Assembly (NCBI RefSeq): GCF_000702945.1
Contig: NZ_JNLE01000003.1
Span: 724,001-788,000, forward strand
From: Clostridium sp. KNHs205
Lineage (GTDB): Bacteria; Bacillota; Clostridia; Lachnospirales; Lachnospiraceae
Reading direction: 5' to 3'
Length of the DNA: 64,000 nt
The translations under genes and the position numbers were made by a program. Below the pieces are notes generated by a model, which was not told the origin of the DNA, ran no database searches, and was given only the letters and a program-made list of their open reading frames with translations. Shown piece by piece: positions 45,253-54,622 of the stretch (positions are counted from its first letter, which is position 1; each line of letters opens with the position of its first letter).

Positions 45253-46968
45253 ATGGCTGAAGTACAAAAAGGCATAAAGTTTAGTGAAATGCTCTATGAA
45301 AGACCGGATATGGATGAAGTAATGACAGGGATGAAGGATTATTTAGAGCGTATTAAGAAGGCTGGCAGCGCTAAAGAGCAAGAGGATTTGTTCAGGGACT
45401 ATGAAAAAATGGTTTATAAAGCTGTCACGATGCAGGAAATAAGTGAAGTCAGAGCTTATCTTGATGTTAACGATGAATTTTATAGCAAAGAACAGGAATA
45501 TTGGGACAATGTGCAGCCGGGAATAAAAGAATTAGAGACGAAGATACATGAAGCTATGGTAAATTCTCCTTATATTGAAGAACTGAAAGAACGGTTGGGC
45601 AATACAATCTTCTATAAATGGGAAGCAGAAACTAAAGCTATTAATGAATCCATTTTGCCTCTGATGGCTGAAGAAAATGAACTAACCACGAAATATATGA
45701 AACTACTTGCAACAGCCACAGTTAACTACAAAGGGGAAGAAGTACCTCTATCTAAGATGAAAACATACTTCTATGAAGTAGACCGGGATGAGCGCCGTAA
45801 TGCGTTATACACCTATAACCATTGGTTTTATGAGAATAGAGAGGAACTGGATGAGCTCTTTGACAAACTGGTTAAAAACCGAACCAAGCAGGCAAAGGAA
45901 CTGGGCTTTCAAAGCTATACCGAACTTGCCTATATACTAAGGGGGCGAATTGGTTATGGTCGTTCAGAGGTTGAAATCTTTCGCCAGGAGGTACTTAAGA
46001 AATGGGTTCCTTTCATAGTGGAGTTAAAAGAAGGACAACGTAAACGTTTGGAGGTGCCTACTTTTCGAATTTATGATTCACCTATGCGGTTCAAAGACGG
46101 CAGCCCTGTTATGAAAGTAAAAGAGGAAGATTTTATCAAAGCAGGTGTTGAAATGTTTCATCTAATGGGTAAAGATACCGGCGAATATATCGATTTTATG
46201 CTTGTAAATGAACTAATGGATTTGTTTGACCGTCCGGGGAAAGCACCTTATGATGGGTTCAGCGTGGATTTTACGGCTTACAACGAGAACTTCATATTTG
46301 GCCGTTTTAATGGAGATGAGTCTGACCTGGAAGTATTTACCCATGAGTTTGGGCATTCTTTTGCAGGTAAGATTTCCACGGAACAGCCGGAGCTGCTAGT
46401 GGAATCCAGAAATCCTCTGGGTCAGGAAATAGCAGAAACCCATTCAAAGACAATGGAGCTGATTACCAGTAAGTATGACTATCTGTTCTTTGATGAGTAC
46501 AACCTGAAAAAATATCATCAGAAGAAAATTGAGTATTCAGCATATTTTATCAGTTCAATCTGCATCGGAGATGAATTTCAGCATCTGATCTATGATAACC
46601 CTGATTTGACACCCGAGGAACGAAACAGGACATTTGAAGAAATACATAAGAAGTACAATCCTTATATTGATTATTCAGACCTGCCCTTTGATTCCTGGGG
46701 CTGTATGTGGCAGGACATGACGGTTATTTACGCAATGCCGTTCTATCTTATTGACTATGCACTGGCTCAGACACTGGCCTTCCAATTCTTTGCAGAATCC
46801 TTAGAGGACATGGACAGTGCCTGGAAGCGTTATATTTCATTTTTGAGTGCTGCAGGTACAATGACCTTTCCAGAAATAATTGAGAAGTGTGGACTTCGTT
46901 CCCCTTTTGATAAAGACTGTTTTGATTATATTTATAAGATGGTAAATACTATGCGGGAGAATCTTTAA
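45253..46968 (+). CDS. M3-family oligoendopeptidase (PepF type), 571 aa
   Basis: Zinc metallopeptidase that cuts short peptides in the cytoplasm. The catalytic motif FTHEFGHSFAG has zinc ligands His364 and His368 with catalytic Glu365; the third ligand, Glu, is expected in QEIAETHSKTMEL. The N-terminal helical domain (residues 1-200) is typical of PepF. AAGGAG lies ten bases before the ATG at 45253; the upstream in-frame ATG overlaps sequences without a ribosome binding site. Followed by the palindromic terminator at 47033. Confidence 0.94.
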   Translation: MAEVQKGIKFSEMLYERPDMDEVMTGMKDYLERIKKAGSAKEQEDLFRDYEKMVYKAVTMQEISEVRAYLDVNDEFYSKEQEYWDNVQPGIKELETKIHEAMVNSPYIEELKERLGNTIFYKWEAETKAINESILPLMAEENELTTKYMKLLATATVNYKGEEVPLSKMKTYFYEVDRDERRNALYTYNHWFYENREELDELFDKLVKNRTKQAKELGFQSYTELAYILRGRIGYGRSEVEIFRQEVLKKWVPFIVELKEGQRKRLEVPTFRIYDSPMRFKDGSPVMKVKEEDFIKAGVEMFHLMGKDTGEYIDFMLVNELMDLFDRPGKAPYDGFSVDFTAYNENFIFGRFNGDESDLEVFTHEFGHSFAGKISTEQPELLVESRNPLGQEIAETHSKTMELITSKYDYLFFDEYNLKKYHQKKIEYSAYFISSICIGDEFQHLIYDNPDLTPEERNRTFEEIHKKYNPYIDYSDLPFDSWGCMWQDMTVIYAMPFYLIDYALAQTLAFQFFAESLEDMDSAWKRYISFLSAAGTMTFPEIIEKCGLRSPFDKDCFDYIYKMVNTMRENL

Positions 46969-47032
46969 TTTACAATTAATATAATTTTATTGTCAAAGGT
47001 CAGTGTTTTACAAGAGGTGAAAAATATCACAC

Positions 47033-47092
47033 AAAACCAGAAAGAACATTTTTTGCCTTTTTATAGGCGAATTCGTTCTTTCTGGTTTTTTA
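47033..47092 (+). terminator. Palindromic terminator after oligopeptidase gene, related to the IS110 border
   Basis: AAAACCAGAAAGAAC (47033-47047) pairs perfectly with GTTCTTTCTGGTTTT (47075-47089), followed by T. The right side, 47056-47104, matches 2444-2490 at the IS110 border almost base for base. Confidence 0.85.
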
Positions 47093-47104
47093 TAATTTGC
47101 CTGT

Positions 47105-47595
47105 ACTCTTATGGAGGCAGTACTTTTGACGTTCAAATCATAATTTATTAGTTTATAAAAGCTATTCTTTTATAAAGTTGAGGATTATGTTGAGTAAGGG
47201 TGGCATTAATGTTAGTTTCGATGTTATTGTTATTTTATGGCTGCGTCTTTGAAGCTTAACTTTAGAGTCATCATCTTTGAATCACCAGCTTCGAATTATT
47301 ATTTTTGAATCTAAGTCTTTGAGTTACCTCTTTAAGATATAAACTTTTAAACACCGACTTCGGATATCAGACAATAAATCTCATGCTCATAATCTAGTCG
47401 CTGATCTCTCTTTAACTTTTTTCTTTGGATATTATCATTCTTATATTTAGTCTTTGAAGCTCTTTTTTTGGCATCCTATTTCTGCATCTCAATAACTCAA
47501 TATCCATTATCAAATAAATATATTCTAAGCTGTAGGGAAAGTTGGTATAGACAAAGATTATAGAAAAAGAAAGCAAAATAACTTATATGTTTTAA
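47105..47595. other. Gene-free stretch with degenerate TCTTTGAA repeats
   Basis: No gene is seen. A degenerate TCTTTGAA(T/G)C motif recurs at about 47246, 47274, 47300, 47316 and 47452. Similar low-complexity gaps lie elsewhere in the window. Confidence 0.45.
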
Positions 47596-47624
47596 TTGAC
47601 AAAATATACCAATACGTTTATAAT
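47596..47624 (+). promoter_or_regulatory. Consensus promoter of the transporter gene that opens the nitrogenase-like cluster
   Basis: TTGACA, 17 bp, TATAAT: a perfect housekeeping promoter. ATATGAATA lies 25 bp after the -10 (47649-47657), also found after the second promoter. Confidence 0.88.
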
Positions 47625-47738
47625 CTACAAACAAATACATATAAAATAATATGAATACTATGATATAAATTATGGAATAAATATAACCAAATGCAGTTTA
47701 TTTTGTAATTTACATATAGGCTTTTCAAAGGAGGTTAT

Positions 47739-48692
47739 ATGAAGGGAATACACTTAACTTTAGGACGAAAAATATATAAAAATACAGCACTTATTATATT
47801 TCTCATATTGTGGGAAGTCCTTCCGAGAATAGGAGCTGTTCCTGCCAATTTTCTTCCGCCGCTTAGTATTGTGCTAAAGGAAATCCTTTTGGAGGGGAAA
47901 GAGGGATATCTGTTTCTTAATCTCCTTCTAAGCCTATATCGTATTATGGCAGGGTTGCTGCTTGCAACTGCAGCAGGAGTCAGCGCGGGACTTGTCTTGG
48001 GATATTTACTGCCGGGTACAGCAAAAATGCTATATCCCTTGCTGCGCTTGTTTGGTCAGATTAATCCTTATTCCCTTCTGCCGTTATTTATTGTTTTTCT
48101 GGGGATTGGAGAGAGTGCTAAAATTGCCATAGTTGCCTGGACTGCTGTATGGCCCATACTGTTTCATACCATAACCGGTGCAGGGAGTGCTGATATTGAA
48201 GTGTTAAAAAGTGCAAGGGCTATGGGAGCCGGCAGGTTTCAAATTCTTAGAAGTGTTATTCTGCCCTCTGCGGGACCAGCAGTATTTGATGGGCTGAGAG
48301 TTGGTGTTGAAATGGCTTTTTTTGTACTTATTGCCGCGGAAATGACAGGAGGAACGGGAGGTCTGGGGGCAATGGTACATCTTTCTGGCATGAATTTTTT
48401 AATAAATAAATTGTTTGCCTCAGGGGTCTGTATTGTGATCCTTGGAGTAATGATAAATTTTCTTTTATACGATTTACAGAAAAGATTATTTTTCTGGAAA
48501 GAAACTGTAAGATTTTTTCAAACAGAAAAATCCTCAGGACAGCATAAGGCACTGGGAGCCAAAGGGATTGCTTTTATAGCTATTCTGTGTGTTGTGATAC
48601 TGATAGGCGGATACTACCAGAGTCTTAGGGCTTTCAGACTTATGAATGATTCAGGAGCGGGAGAGGAGTTTAATCATTTTTTCTCGGAATAA
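47739..48692 (+). CDS. ABC transporter permease, SsuC/TauC-type, with extra C-terminal helix, 317 aa
   Basis: Membrane subunit of a nitrate/sulfonate/taurine-family importer. The N-terminal LILWEVLPRIGAVPANFLPP and the cytoplasmic EAA loop VLKSARAMGAGRFQILRSVI (which contacts the ATPase) are typical; about six membrane helices. Residues 275-317 add one more helix (GIAFIAILCVVILIGGYY) not seen in the other two permeases. AAAGGAGG precedes the ATG. It has its own consensus promoter and is separated by 264 bp from the ATPase gene. It may form part of the same uptake system or a second one sharing the ATPase. Confidence 0.88.
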   Translation: MKGIHLTLGRKIYKNTALIIFLILWEVLPRIGAVPANFLPPLSIVLKEILLEGKEGYLFLNLLLSLYRIMAGLLLATAAGVSAGLVLGYLLPGTAKMLYPLLRLFGQINPYSLLPLFIVFLGIGESAKIAIVAWTAVWPILFHTITGAGSADIEVLKSARAMGAGRFQILRSVILPSAGPAVFDGLRVGVEMAFFVLIAAEMTGGTGGLGAMVHLSGMNFLINKLFASGVCIVILGVMINFLLYDLQKRLFFWKETVRFFQTEKSSGQHKALGAKGIAFIAILCVVILIGGYYQSLRAFRLMNDSGAGEEFNHFFSE

Positions 48693-48750
48693 GGTAATAT
48701 TCATAGGGATTATTTTAAAAAAAGCAGGCAATATAATTTTATTTTTTTAC

Positions 48751-48779
48751 TTGACGGAAAATCTAATTAATGTTATAAT
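48751..48779 (+). promoter_or_regulatory. Promoter of ATPase-nitrogenase-like operon
   Basis: TTGACG, 17 bp, TATAAT. ATATGAATA follows 22 bp after the -10 (48801-48809), as after the promoter at 47596. Confidence 0.85.
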
Positions 48780-48860
48780 TTCCCAAAATATAGTAAATTA
48801 ATATGAATAGTAGGAATAAAATAATTCAATCACAGTATTAGTTTTGCTGATTAGATAACT

Positions 48861-48909
48861 AAAGGCAGGTTTTTCCCATCTTGGCATGAGGAAAACCTGC
48901 CTTTGTTTT
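48861..48909 (+). terminator. Terminator hairpin inside the leader of the nitrogenase-like operon
   Basis: AAAGGCAGGTTTT pairs perfectly with AAAACCTGCCTTT, followed by GTTTTA. It lies after the promoter at 48751 and 47 bp before the ATPase start. It either ends the upstream gene's transcript only weakly, or serves as an attenuator that must be overcome for operon expression. Confidence 0.75.
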
Positions 48910-48955
48910 ATAGAGAAGGAAAAACCTTGTAAATTCATTCATAGGAGGGAATTAT

Positions 48956-49822
48956 ATGGCAGAGGTAAGCGTTATACGTGAGAGAGTACCCGATAACAGT
49001 AAAGAAACAAAAATCGAACTTCATAATCTGAGTCAAATCTACAAAATCAATTCGGGCAAAAAGAAAAGCCGGGAAACAGAGGAGTTTCTGGCCCTAAAAG
49101 ACTTTAGCCTTTCCGTTAAGGAAGGAGAATTCATTGCAGTAGTAGGGCCTTCAGGATGTGGTAAATCTACTCTGCTTGATATTGTTGCAGGACTTACAAA
49201 ACCAAAATCCGGAAATATCAATATCGGAGGAAAGAGAGTTACCGGACCGGCTCTGGATAGGGGATTTGTTATGCAGGGTTACGCACTGTTTCCCTGGAGG
49301 ACCGTATTAAAGAATGTGGAATTTGGACTGGAGTTAAAGCATATTCCCAAAAGACTGAGGGCTGGAATTGCAAAGCAATATATAAGCCTGGTAGGTCTGG
49401 AGCAGTTTGAAGACAGATATCCCTATGAATTGTCAGGTGGAATGAAACAGAGGGTAGCCATTGCAAGAGCTCTGGCATACGACCCGGAAGTGTTGTTAAT
49501 GGATGAACCCTTTGCTGCCGTGGATGCACAGACAAGAGAAAACCTGCAGGATGAACTGATTAGGATAGTTGATAAAACCAATAAAACTGTTATCTTTGTA
49601 ACACACAGTATTGATGAAGCCGTTCTGTTGGCAGACAGGGTAGTGGTAATGACCTGTAATCCAGGAAGCGTTAAGGAAATCATACCTATTAATCTGCCAA
49701 AACCACGCAGCAATGCTACCATCCATGAGGCAAGGAACTTTGAAGAAATAAGACATTATATCTGGGGATTATTACAAAATCAACGAGAAAATAACGAGCA
49801 CCTTTCTGCTGTATCTGAATAA
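48956..49822 (+). CDS. ABC transporter ATPase, SsuB/TauB-type, 288 aa
   Basis: Drives import for the permeases of this cluster. Walker A GPSGCGKSTLLD (about residues 65-76), signature LSGGMKQRVAIARAL, Walker B VLLMDEPFAAVD and the H-loop FVTHSIDEAV are intact. The N-terminal 40 residues are an unusual charged lead-in. AGGAGG precedes the ATG. It is the only ATPase in the cluster and is followed 71 bp later by the NifD-like gene, so transporter and enzyme are expressed together. The family imports sulfonates, nitrate, taurine or pyrimidine precursors. Confidence 0.94.
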   Translation: MAEVSVIRERVPDNSKETKIELHNLSQIYKINSGKKKSRETEEFLALKDFSLSVKEGEFIAVVGPSGCGKSTLLDIVAGLTKPKSGNINIGGKRVTGPALDRGFVMQGYALFPWRTVLKNVEFGLELKHIPKRLRAGIAKQYISLVGLEQFEDRYPYELSGGMKQRVAIARALAYDPEVLLMDEPFAAVDAQTRENLQDELIRIVDKTNKTVIFVTHSIDEAVLLADRVVVMTCNPGSVKEIIPINLPKPRSNATIHEARNFEEIRHYIWGLLQNQRENNEHLSAVSE

Positions 49823-49893
49823 GAAATTTACATTTATATGTATCTGTTAATAGTTTCACATTTAAGATATAAAAATTTGTAAGGAGGAGCTAT

Positions 49894-51369
49894 ATGGCAA
49901 TTGATTTAAGACGAAGTCGTGTTGCAACAAGAGAGGAAAGGCTGGGTTCTATCGTTGGTTATACAGGAGATATTAAAAACCTGGCAGAATGTTCAGGCTG
50001 CGGTAAACTTAAGGATACGGGCAGGTGCTTTAGTCAGTCCAGTTCCTGTGATGCAGGCTGTGCCCTGGGATATCTTGCAAATATCCGGGATATCGCCATT
50101 ATAAACCATGCACCCAGTGGTTGTACCGCCATGGCGTCGGGAATTGTAACCAACCATATTCAGCTGGCTGCAAAGAGAAATCTTCCTTATCATTCTGTAT
50201 TTCTGGGTACGGATATGAATGAAGCAGATACTATCTTTGGAGGAGGTGAGGGACTGGTTGCTATTATTAAGCAGACCTATAACCGTTATAAGCCTTCTGC
50301 TATCTTTGTGGGAACCTCCTGTGTCTCCGGTATAATTGGTGAAGATGTAGATTCCCTGATAAAGGAGGCGGAGGAAGATATCCCTGTGCCTGTAATACCG
50401 GTTCACTGTGAAGGTTTCCGCTCCAAGGTCTGGGCAACGGGATTTGATGCGGCGGATCATGCGGTACTGAGAGGAATAGTAAAGCCGCCCAGGGAGAAAC
50501 GAAATATAGTCAATTTTAAGAATTTTAACGAAGGAGCCAGAAAAGAAATAACTGAGATGTTCCGCAAATTAGGAGTAGAGACCTTTTTCCTTTATTCCAA
50601 CAGCACTATTGAAGAGCTGTCCCATATCTCAGAGGCACTGGCTACCGTATCCATCTGCGGAACTCTGGCTTCTTATCTTGGTAACGGGCTTGAACAGGAA
50701 TACGGCGTACCTTATATTAAAACCATTAATCCCATTGGTATTACAGGATTTGAAACCTGGTTAAAGGAAATTGGTGAGGTTATCGGGAAAGAAGAACAGG
50801 TAGAAGAATTTTTAAGAGAAGAACGAAATAAGTACCTGCCTGAAATCAAGAAAATAAAAGAGAAGTTACAGGGACTGAGGGTAGTCCTTGGTATGGGTTC
50901 AAGCTTTGCTTTCCAGGTTGCAAGAGTTATACAGGAACTTGGAATGGAGGTGGTGTATGTAGCCTCCTGGCATTATGATTCTGTGTATGACAATGGAGAG
51001 GCGCCACCCCATGTTCAGTATCTTGCAGAGCATACACCCAATAACTTTAAAGTCAGTATTGCAGACCAGCAGAACTTTGAGATTTTAAATATTTTAAATA
51101 CCTATAAACCTGACCTGTACCTGGCAAGACACGGGGGAACCACTGTGTGGGCAATCAAACAGGGGACGCCGTCCATTTTTATGGCAGATGAGTATATGGC
51201 ATACGGTTATAAGGGAACTTTAAATCTTGCCTATAAGATACTTGATACGATTACCAACCGAAGTTTTGAGAGGAATCTGTCCTCAAGGATTGAGCTTCCC
51301 TATACCGAATGGTGGTACCGTCAGGACAACGCAGCGCTTTATAAAGGAGGGGATTTAAAGGATGCCTAG
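49894..51369 (+). CDS. Nitrogenase component 1-like protein, NifD-type subunit, 491 aa
   Basis: Cys56 (DAGCALG), Cys77 (HAPSGCTAM) and Cys143 (GTSCVSGIIGEDV) match the P-cluster ligands of NifD. Cys255 in SICGTLASYLGNGLEQEYG aligns with the cofactor cysteine of nitrogenase (Cys275). The His442 position is replaced (FMADEYMAYG, residues 429-438), and the His195 region reads ATGFDAADHAV, so N2 reduction by a FeMo-type cofactor is unlikely. Four more cysteines (33, 36, 45, 52) precede the family core and could hold another cluster. AGGAGG precedes the ATG; the stop overlaps the NifK-like start by eight bases. It probably forms a heterotetramer that reduces an imported substrate, needing a NifH-like reductase from elsewhere. 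Substrate unknown. Confidence 0.88.
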   Translation: MAIDLRRSRVATREERLGSIVGYTGDIKNLAECSGCGKLKDTGRCFSQSSSCDAGCALGYLANIRDIAIINHAPSGCTAMASGIVTNHIQLAAKRNLPYHSVFLGTDMNEADTIFGGGEGLVAIIKQTYNRYKPSAIFVGTSCVSGIIGEDVDSLIKEAEEDIPVPVIPVHCEGFRSKVWATGFDAADHAVLRGIVKPPREKRNIVNFKNFNEGARKEITEMFRKLGVETFFLYSNSTIEELSHISEALATVSICGTLASYLGNGLEQEYGVPYIKTINPIGITGFETWLKEIGEVIGKEEQVEEFLREERNKYLPEIKKIKEKLQGLRVVLGMGSSFAFQVARVIQELGMEVVYVASWHYDSVYDNGEAPPHVQYLAEHTPNNFKVSIADQQNFEILNILNTYKPDLYLARHGGTTVWAIKQGTPSIFMADEYMAYGYKGTLNLAYKILDTITNRSFERNLSSRIELPYTEWWYRQDNAALYKGGDLKDA

Positions 51370-52672
51370 AATATTGGATCAAGCCAGATATAAATGTGGA
51401 TTAGGAGGAATGCAGACCGTTCATGCCATAACAAAAGCCCTGCCTATCCTCCACTCCGGCCCTGGTTGTGCGGATAAATTAGAGGGAGCCGGCAGTGCCG
51501 GTACCTCGGGACACTTTGCACCACGTATATTCCCCTGTACCAATATCAGCGAAAGTGAGGTGGTTTTCGGCGGAGAGAGAAAGTTACGGGAGACCATTGA
51601 AAATGCTCTCAGGGTTATAGATGCAGATCTCTATGTGGTTTTGTCCGGCTGTTCGGCTGAGATTATAGGGGATGATATCGAGGCGGTTGTAAGAGAATTC
51701 AGAGAGGGAGAAAAGCCGGTCATATACGCATCTACTGCGGGCTTTAAGGGAAATAATTACCTGGGTTATGAATGGGTACTGGAAGCAATTTTTAAGCAGT
51801 ATTTGAAAAAGGAGGCAGTATATGGTGTGGAGACAGGCCTTGTGAATATATTTGCCGGGCTCCCCATTCATGATCCCTTCTGGCATGGAAATTACGAAGT
51901 ACTTTCAGAACTTTTAAAAGAACTTGGACTTAAGCCGAATATTATCTTTGGATTCGGTAATGGTATCGAGAACATTAAACAGCTGCCAAAGGCAGAATTT
52001 AATCTGCTGGTTTCACCCTGGCTGGGTCTTAGTAGTGTAGAGTTACTAAAGGAGTTGTTTGGAACACCCTTTTTGCATTATCCCAATCTCCCAATTGGAG
52101 CATATGAAACCAGTAAGTTCCTAAAGACAGTAGGTGATTTTGCAGGAATCGATCCCAAAAAGACAGCAGCTCTTATTGATGAAAAAGAGAGGAAATATTA
52201 TTACTACATAGAACGTTATGCAGATGTATTTCTTGAGAACCGTGTAATGTCCAAACGTTTTGTTGTAGTTTCTGATGCCCAGTATACTCTGGGTATTACC
52301 AGATTCCTGGTAAATGATGTGGGACTGTTTCCCGAAAAGCAGTATATAACGGATGATACACCGGAACCGTATAAGAAGAACATAGAGGATTTGTTTCAGG
52401 ATTTAAATTATGGAATTAAAGCAGAGGTGTCTTTTGAGACAGACGGATATCAGATACAGGAGGAAATAAAGAACACGGATTACCATGGATATCCCCTTCT
52501 GATAGGAAGCTCCTGGGAAAAGAAAGTGGCTAGAGAAACCGAGGCACACTTTCTGTCCATTTCCTGGCCCCTTAATGAACGATTGGTGATAAACAGCTCC
52601 TATGCAGGCTATGAGGGCGGCCTTAAATTTCTGGAGGATATTTACTCTGTGGTGCTGACACGGTTCAACTAG
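51362..52672 (+). CDS. Nitrogenase component 1-like protein, NifK-type subunit, 436 aa
   Basis: The partner of the NifD-like subunit. Cys12 (RYKCGLGG), Cys36 (HSGPGCADK) and Cys97 (LSGCSAEIIGDD) match the three NifK P-cluster ligands, so an iron-sulfur cluster at the subunit interface is expected. It lacks the N-terminal extension of NifK and is shorter (436 against about 520), closer to nitrogenase-like enzymes than to nitrogenase. Translation is coupled to the NifD-like gene by an eight-base overlap. A lipoprotein gene of the transporter follows at 52783. BchB/ChlB and NifN are more distant alternatives, but no chlorophyll or nitrogenase assembly genes are in the window. Confidence 0.87.
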   Translation: MPRILDQARYKCGLGGMQTVHAITKALPILHSGPGCADKLEGAGSAGTSGHFAPRIFPCTNISESEVVFGGERKLRETIENALRVIDADLYVVLSGCSAEIIGDDIEAVVREFREGEKPVIYASTAGFKGNNYLGYEWVLEAIFKQYLKKEAVYGVETGLVNIFAGLPIHDPFWHGNYEVLSELLKELGLKPNIIFGFGNGIENIKQLPKAEFNLLVSPWLGLSSVELLKELFGTPFLHYPNLPIGAYETSKFLKTVGDFAGIDPKKTAALIDEKERKYYYYIERYADVFLENRVMSKRFVVVSDAQYTLGITRFLVNDVGLFPEKQYITDDTPEPYKKNIEDLFQDLNYGIKAEVSFETDGYQIQEEIKNTDYHGYPLLIGSSWEKKVARETEAHFLSISWPLNERLVINSSYAGYEGGLKFLEDIYSVVLTRFN

Positions 52673-52782
52673 GGAGTTAAAAATTGTATAGGTCTGGAAG
52701 CATATACCGCACAAGGATACTGGTAAAGGGGAAGGGGATAAGGAAAAGCCGGCATTTCATAGGCATGCAGAAAGGATGTTCC

Positions 52783-53778
52783 ATGAGAAAGAGAAAAGTA
52801 ATCTGTGTATTAATGGCAGCAGTAACCCTTATGGTGATTTTATCAGCCTGCCGAAGTAAATCAGAGACAACGGATGTTTCTGCTGCTGCTGATGATTTAT
52901 TTACGATCAGGGTAATGACACAAACAGGCTTTAATGAACTGAATGTGGCAGATGAACTTGGGTATTTTAAGGAAGAAGGGATAAAACTATCATATATCGG
53001 TACCCTTGGAAAAGGGGTTACGGAATATCAGCTGATTGAACAGGGACAGTTAGATGCATTTACCGGCGGGCATCCGCCTAATGTTGCTCAGGCCAGATTG
53101 GCAGGAGTAAAGGTGAAGGCGGTGGCTCCGGGAATGGTAGATAATGAGGATTTTCCTCATGTAAGGTATCTGGTACAGGACTCAAGCCCATTACAGTCCC
53201 TGGAGGATATTACCGATGAGAAGATATCCATATCCGGAATCGGTGCCTGCAATGATGGATACATAAAATATTATCTTCAGAGTAAAGGACTGCCCTATGA
53301 TAAGATTGAATGGGTTACTTTATCCACCGGAGGGCAGCAGGAGCAGTCTTTGGTACAGGGGCAGATTGCTGTTACCACCTCCCATCCTCCCTATGCCGGC
53401 AAGAGTCTTGCAGCAGGTGGTGTGAGAGAGATAGGGACCAGTTGGGATATCTTTCACAGTCCAGGCGCAGGACTGTCGGTAAGAGGATTCAGTGAGAAAT
53501 TCATAGAAGAACACCCGGAGATAGTGCAAGGATTTGTTAATGCCATGTATAAAGCACGTATATGGATTAATACCCATCAGGAGGAGGCTATAGAGATAAA
53601 TGCCAAATATCTGAAGCTGGAACCCAAGGACCTGAGTGTCTTCTGGTATGATGAAAGCAAGAATATAACACCGGATTATATTGAACAGTGGTTTAAAATT
53701 GCAGAAGCCATTGGGTTGTGGAAGGAAGGGGATATTATGCCGGAAGAGGTTTATACCAATGATTTCATACCGAAATAG
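52783..53778 (+). CDS. ABC transporter substrate-binding lipoprotein (SsuA/NMT1 type), 331 aa
   Basis: Captures the substrate outside the cell. A lipoprotein signal peptide with lipobox ILSACRS (Cys about residue 23) follows MRKRKVICVLMAAVTLM. The mature protein has FKEEGIKLSYIGTLGKGV and DAFTGGHPPNVAQARLAGVK, the two-lobed fold of the nitrate/sulfonate/taurine group. The ATG at 52783 is chosen for the signal peptide and AAAGGA; an earlier frame start would precede it with unrelated residues. It lies 110 bp after the NifK-like stop and 12 bp before the next permease. Confidence 0.92.
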   Translation: MRKRKVICVLMAAVTLMVILSACRSKSETTDVSAAADDLFTIRVMTQTGFNELNVADELGYFKEEGIKLSYIGTLGKGVTEYQLIEQGQLDAFTGGHPPNVAQARLAGVKVKAVAPGMVDNEDFPHVRYLVQDSSPLQSLEDITDEKISISGIGACNDGYIKYYLQSKGLPYDKIEWVTLSTGGQQEQSLVQGQIAVTTSHPPYAGKSLAAGGVREIGTSWDIFHSPGAGLSVRGFSEKFIEEHPEIVQGFVNAMYKARIWINTHQEEAIEINAKYLKLEPKDLSVFWYDESKNITPDYIEQWFKIAEAIGLWKEGDIMPEEVYTNDFIPK

Positions 53779-53790
53779 AGGGGTGGGAGA

Positions 53791-54618
53791 ATGGATAATA
53801 TATATATAGTCAGAAATAAGAAAAAGAATTTCCTGTCAGAACAGATAAAAAGTTTATACAGGGTATTATACCGCCTTCTGGCAGTATTTCTCTTCCTGCT
53901 GCTTTGGGAGGTCATATCTCGATTGAAGCTGGTGAATGCAATATTTCTGCCTCCGTTTACAAAGGTGCTGGAAGCGCTTTATAAGCTTGCTTTGTCCGGG
54001 GAATTAGTAAAGCATCTGTCTGTCAGTCTTTGGAGATCCCTTATGGGTTTTACCCTGGGGCTTGGTTTTGCCATACCCTTTGGGCTTGCAATAGGGTGGT
54101 TTAGAAAATTCGAACGGTTTATAGATCCGCTGATACAGTTATTCAGAAATCTGCCGGTGCTTGCACTGCTGCCGGTCTTTGTAATGATTTTTGGTATAGG
54201 GGAGATATCAAAAATTGCAGTAATATTCTGGGGAGTTCTATGGTCCGTACTATTAAATACCATTGCAGGTGTGAAAAGCGTAGAACCACAGTTAATAAAA
54301 GCCGCCAGATCCATGGGGACTCCAGGAGTTGTACTTTTTATACGTGTAATCCTTCCGGGAGCGCTGCCCAGCATATTTACCGGTATCCGAATAAGCGCAA
54401 CTACTTCCATATTAATACTGATAGCTGCTGAAATGATCGGCGCCAGCCGGGGTCTGGGGTATGCCTTATATTTTTACCAGGCTAATTTTAAAACACCGGA
54501 AATGTATAGCATTATTGTAATTATGGCACTGCTTGGTTTAAGTATTAATTATCTGCTTATTAATATAGAAGCAACTGCTTTTCGATGGAAAGAAAAGATA
54601 GGAAGTGAAGGGAAGTAA
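53791..54618 (+). CDS. ABC transporter permease, SsuC/TauC-type, 275 aa
   Basis: LLLWEVISRLKLVNAIFLPP near the front and the EAA loop LIKAARSMGTPGVVLFIRVI mark the family; six membrane helices. GGGTGGGAGA precedes the ATG. It follows the lipoprotein gene closely and is four bases before the next permease, so the two may make a heterodimeric channel using the single ATPase of the operon. Confidence 0.92.
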   Translation: MDNIYIVRNKKKNFLSEQIKSLYRVLYRLLAVFLFLLLWEVISRLKLVNAIFLPPFTKVLEALYKLALSGELVKHLSVSLWRSLMGFTLGLGFAIPFGLAIGWFRKFERFIDPLIQLFRNLPVLALLPVFVMIFGIGEISKIAVIFWGVLWSVLLNTIAGVKSVEPQLIKAARSMGTPGVVLFIRVILPGALPSIFTGIRISATTSILILIAAEMIGASRGLGYALYFYQANFKTPEMYSIIVIMALLGLSINYLLINIEATAFRWKEKIGSEGK

Positions 54619-54622
54619 AAGG

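Noticed and set aside
49894..52672. Reading the DK pair as a true nitrogenase
   Set aside because: The positions of alpha-His442 and alpha-His195 are not histidine, the K subunit is short, and no nifH, nifB, nifE or nifN is present in the window.
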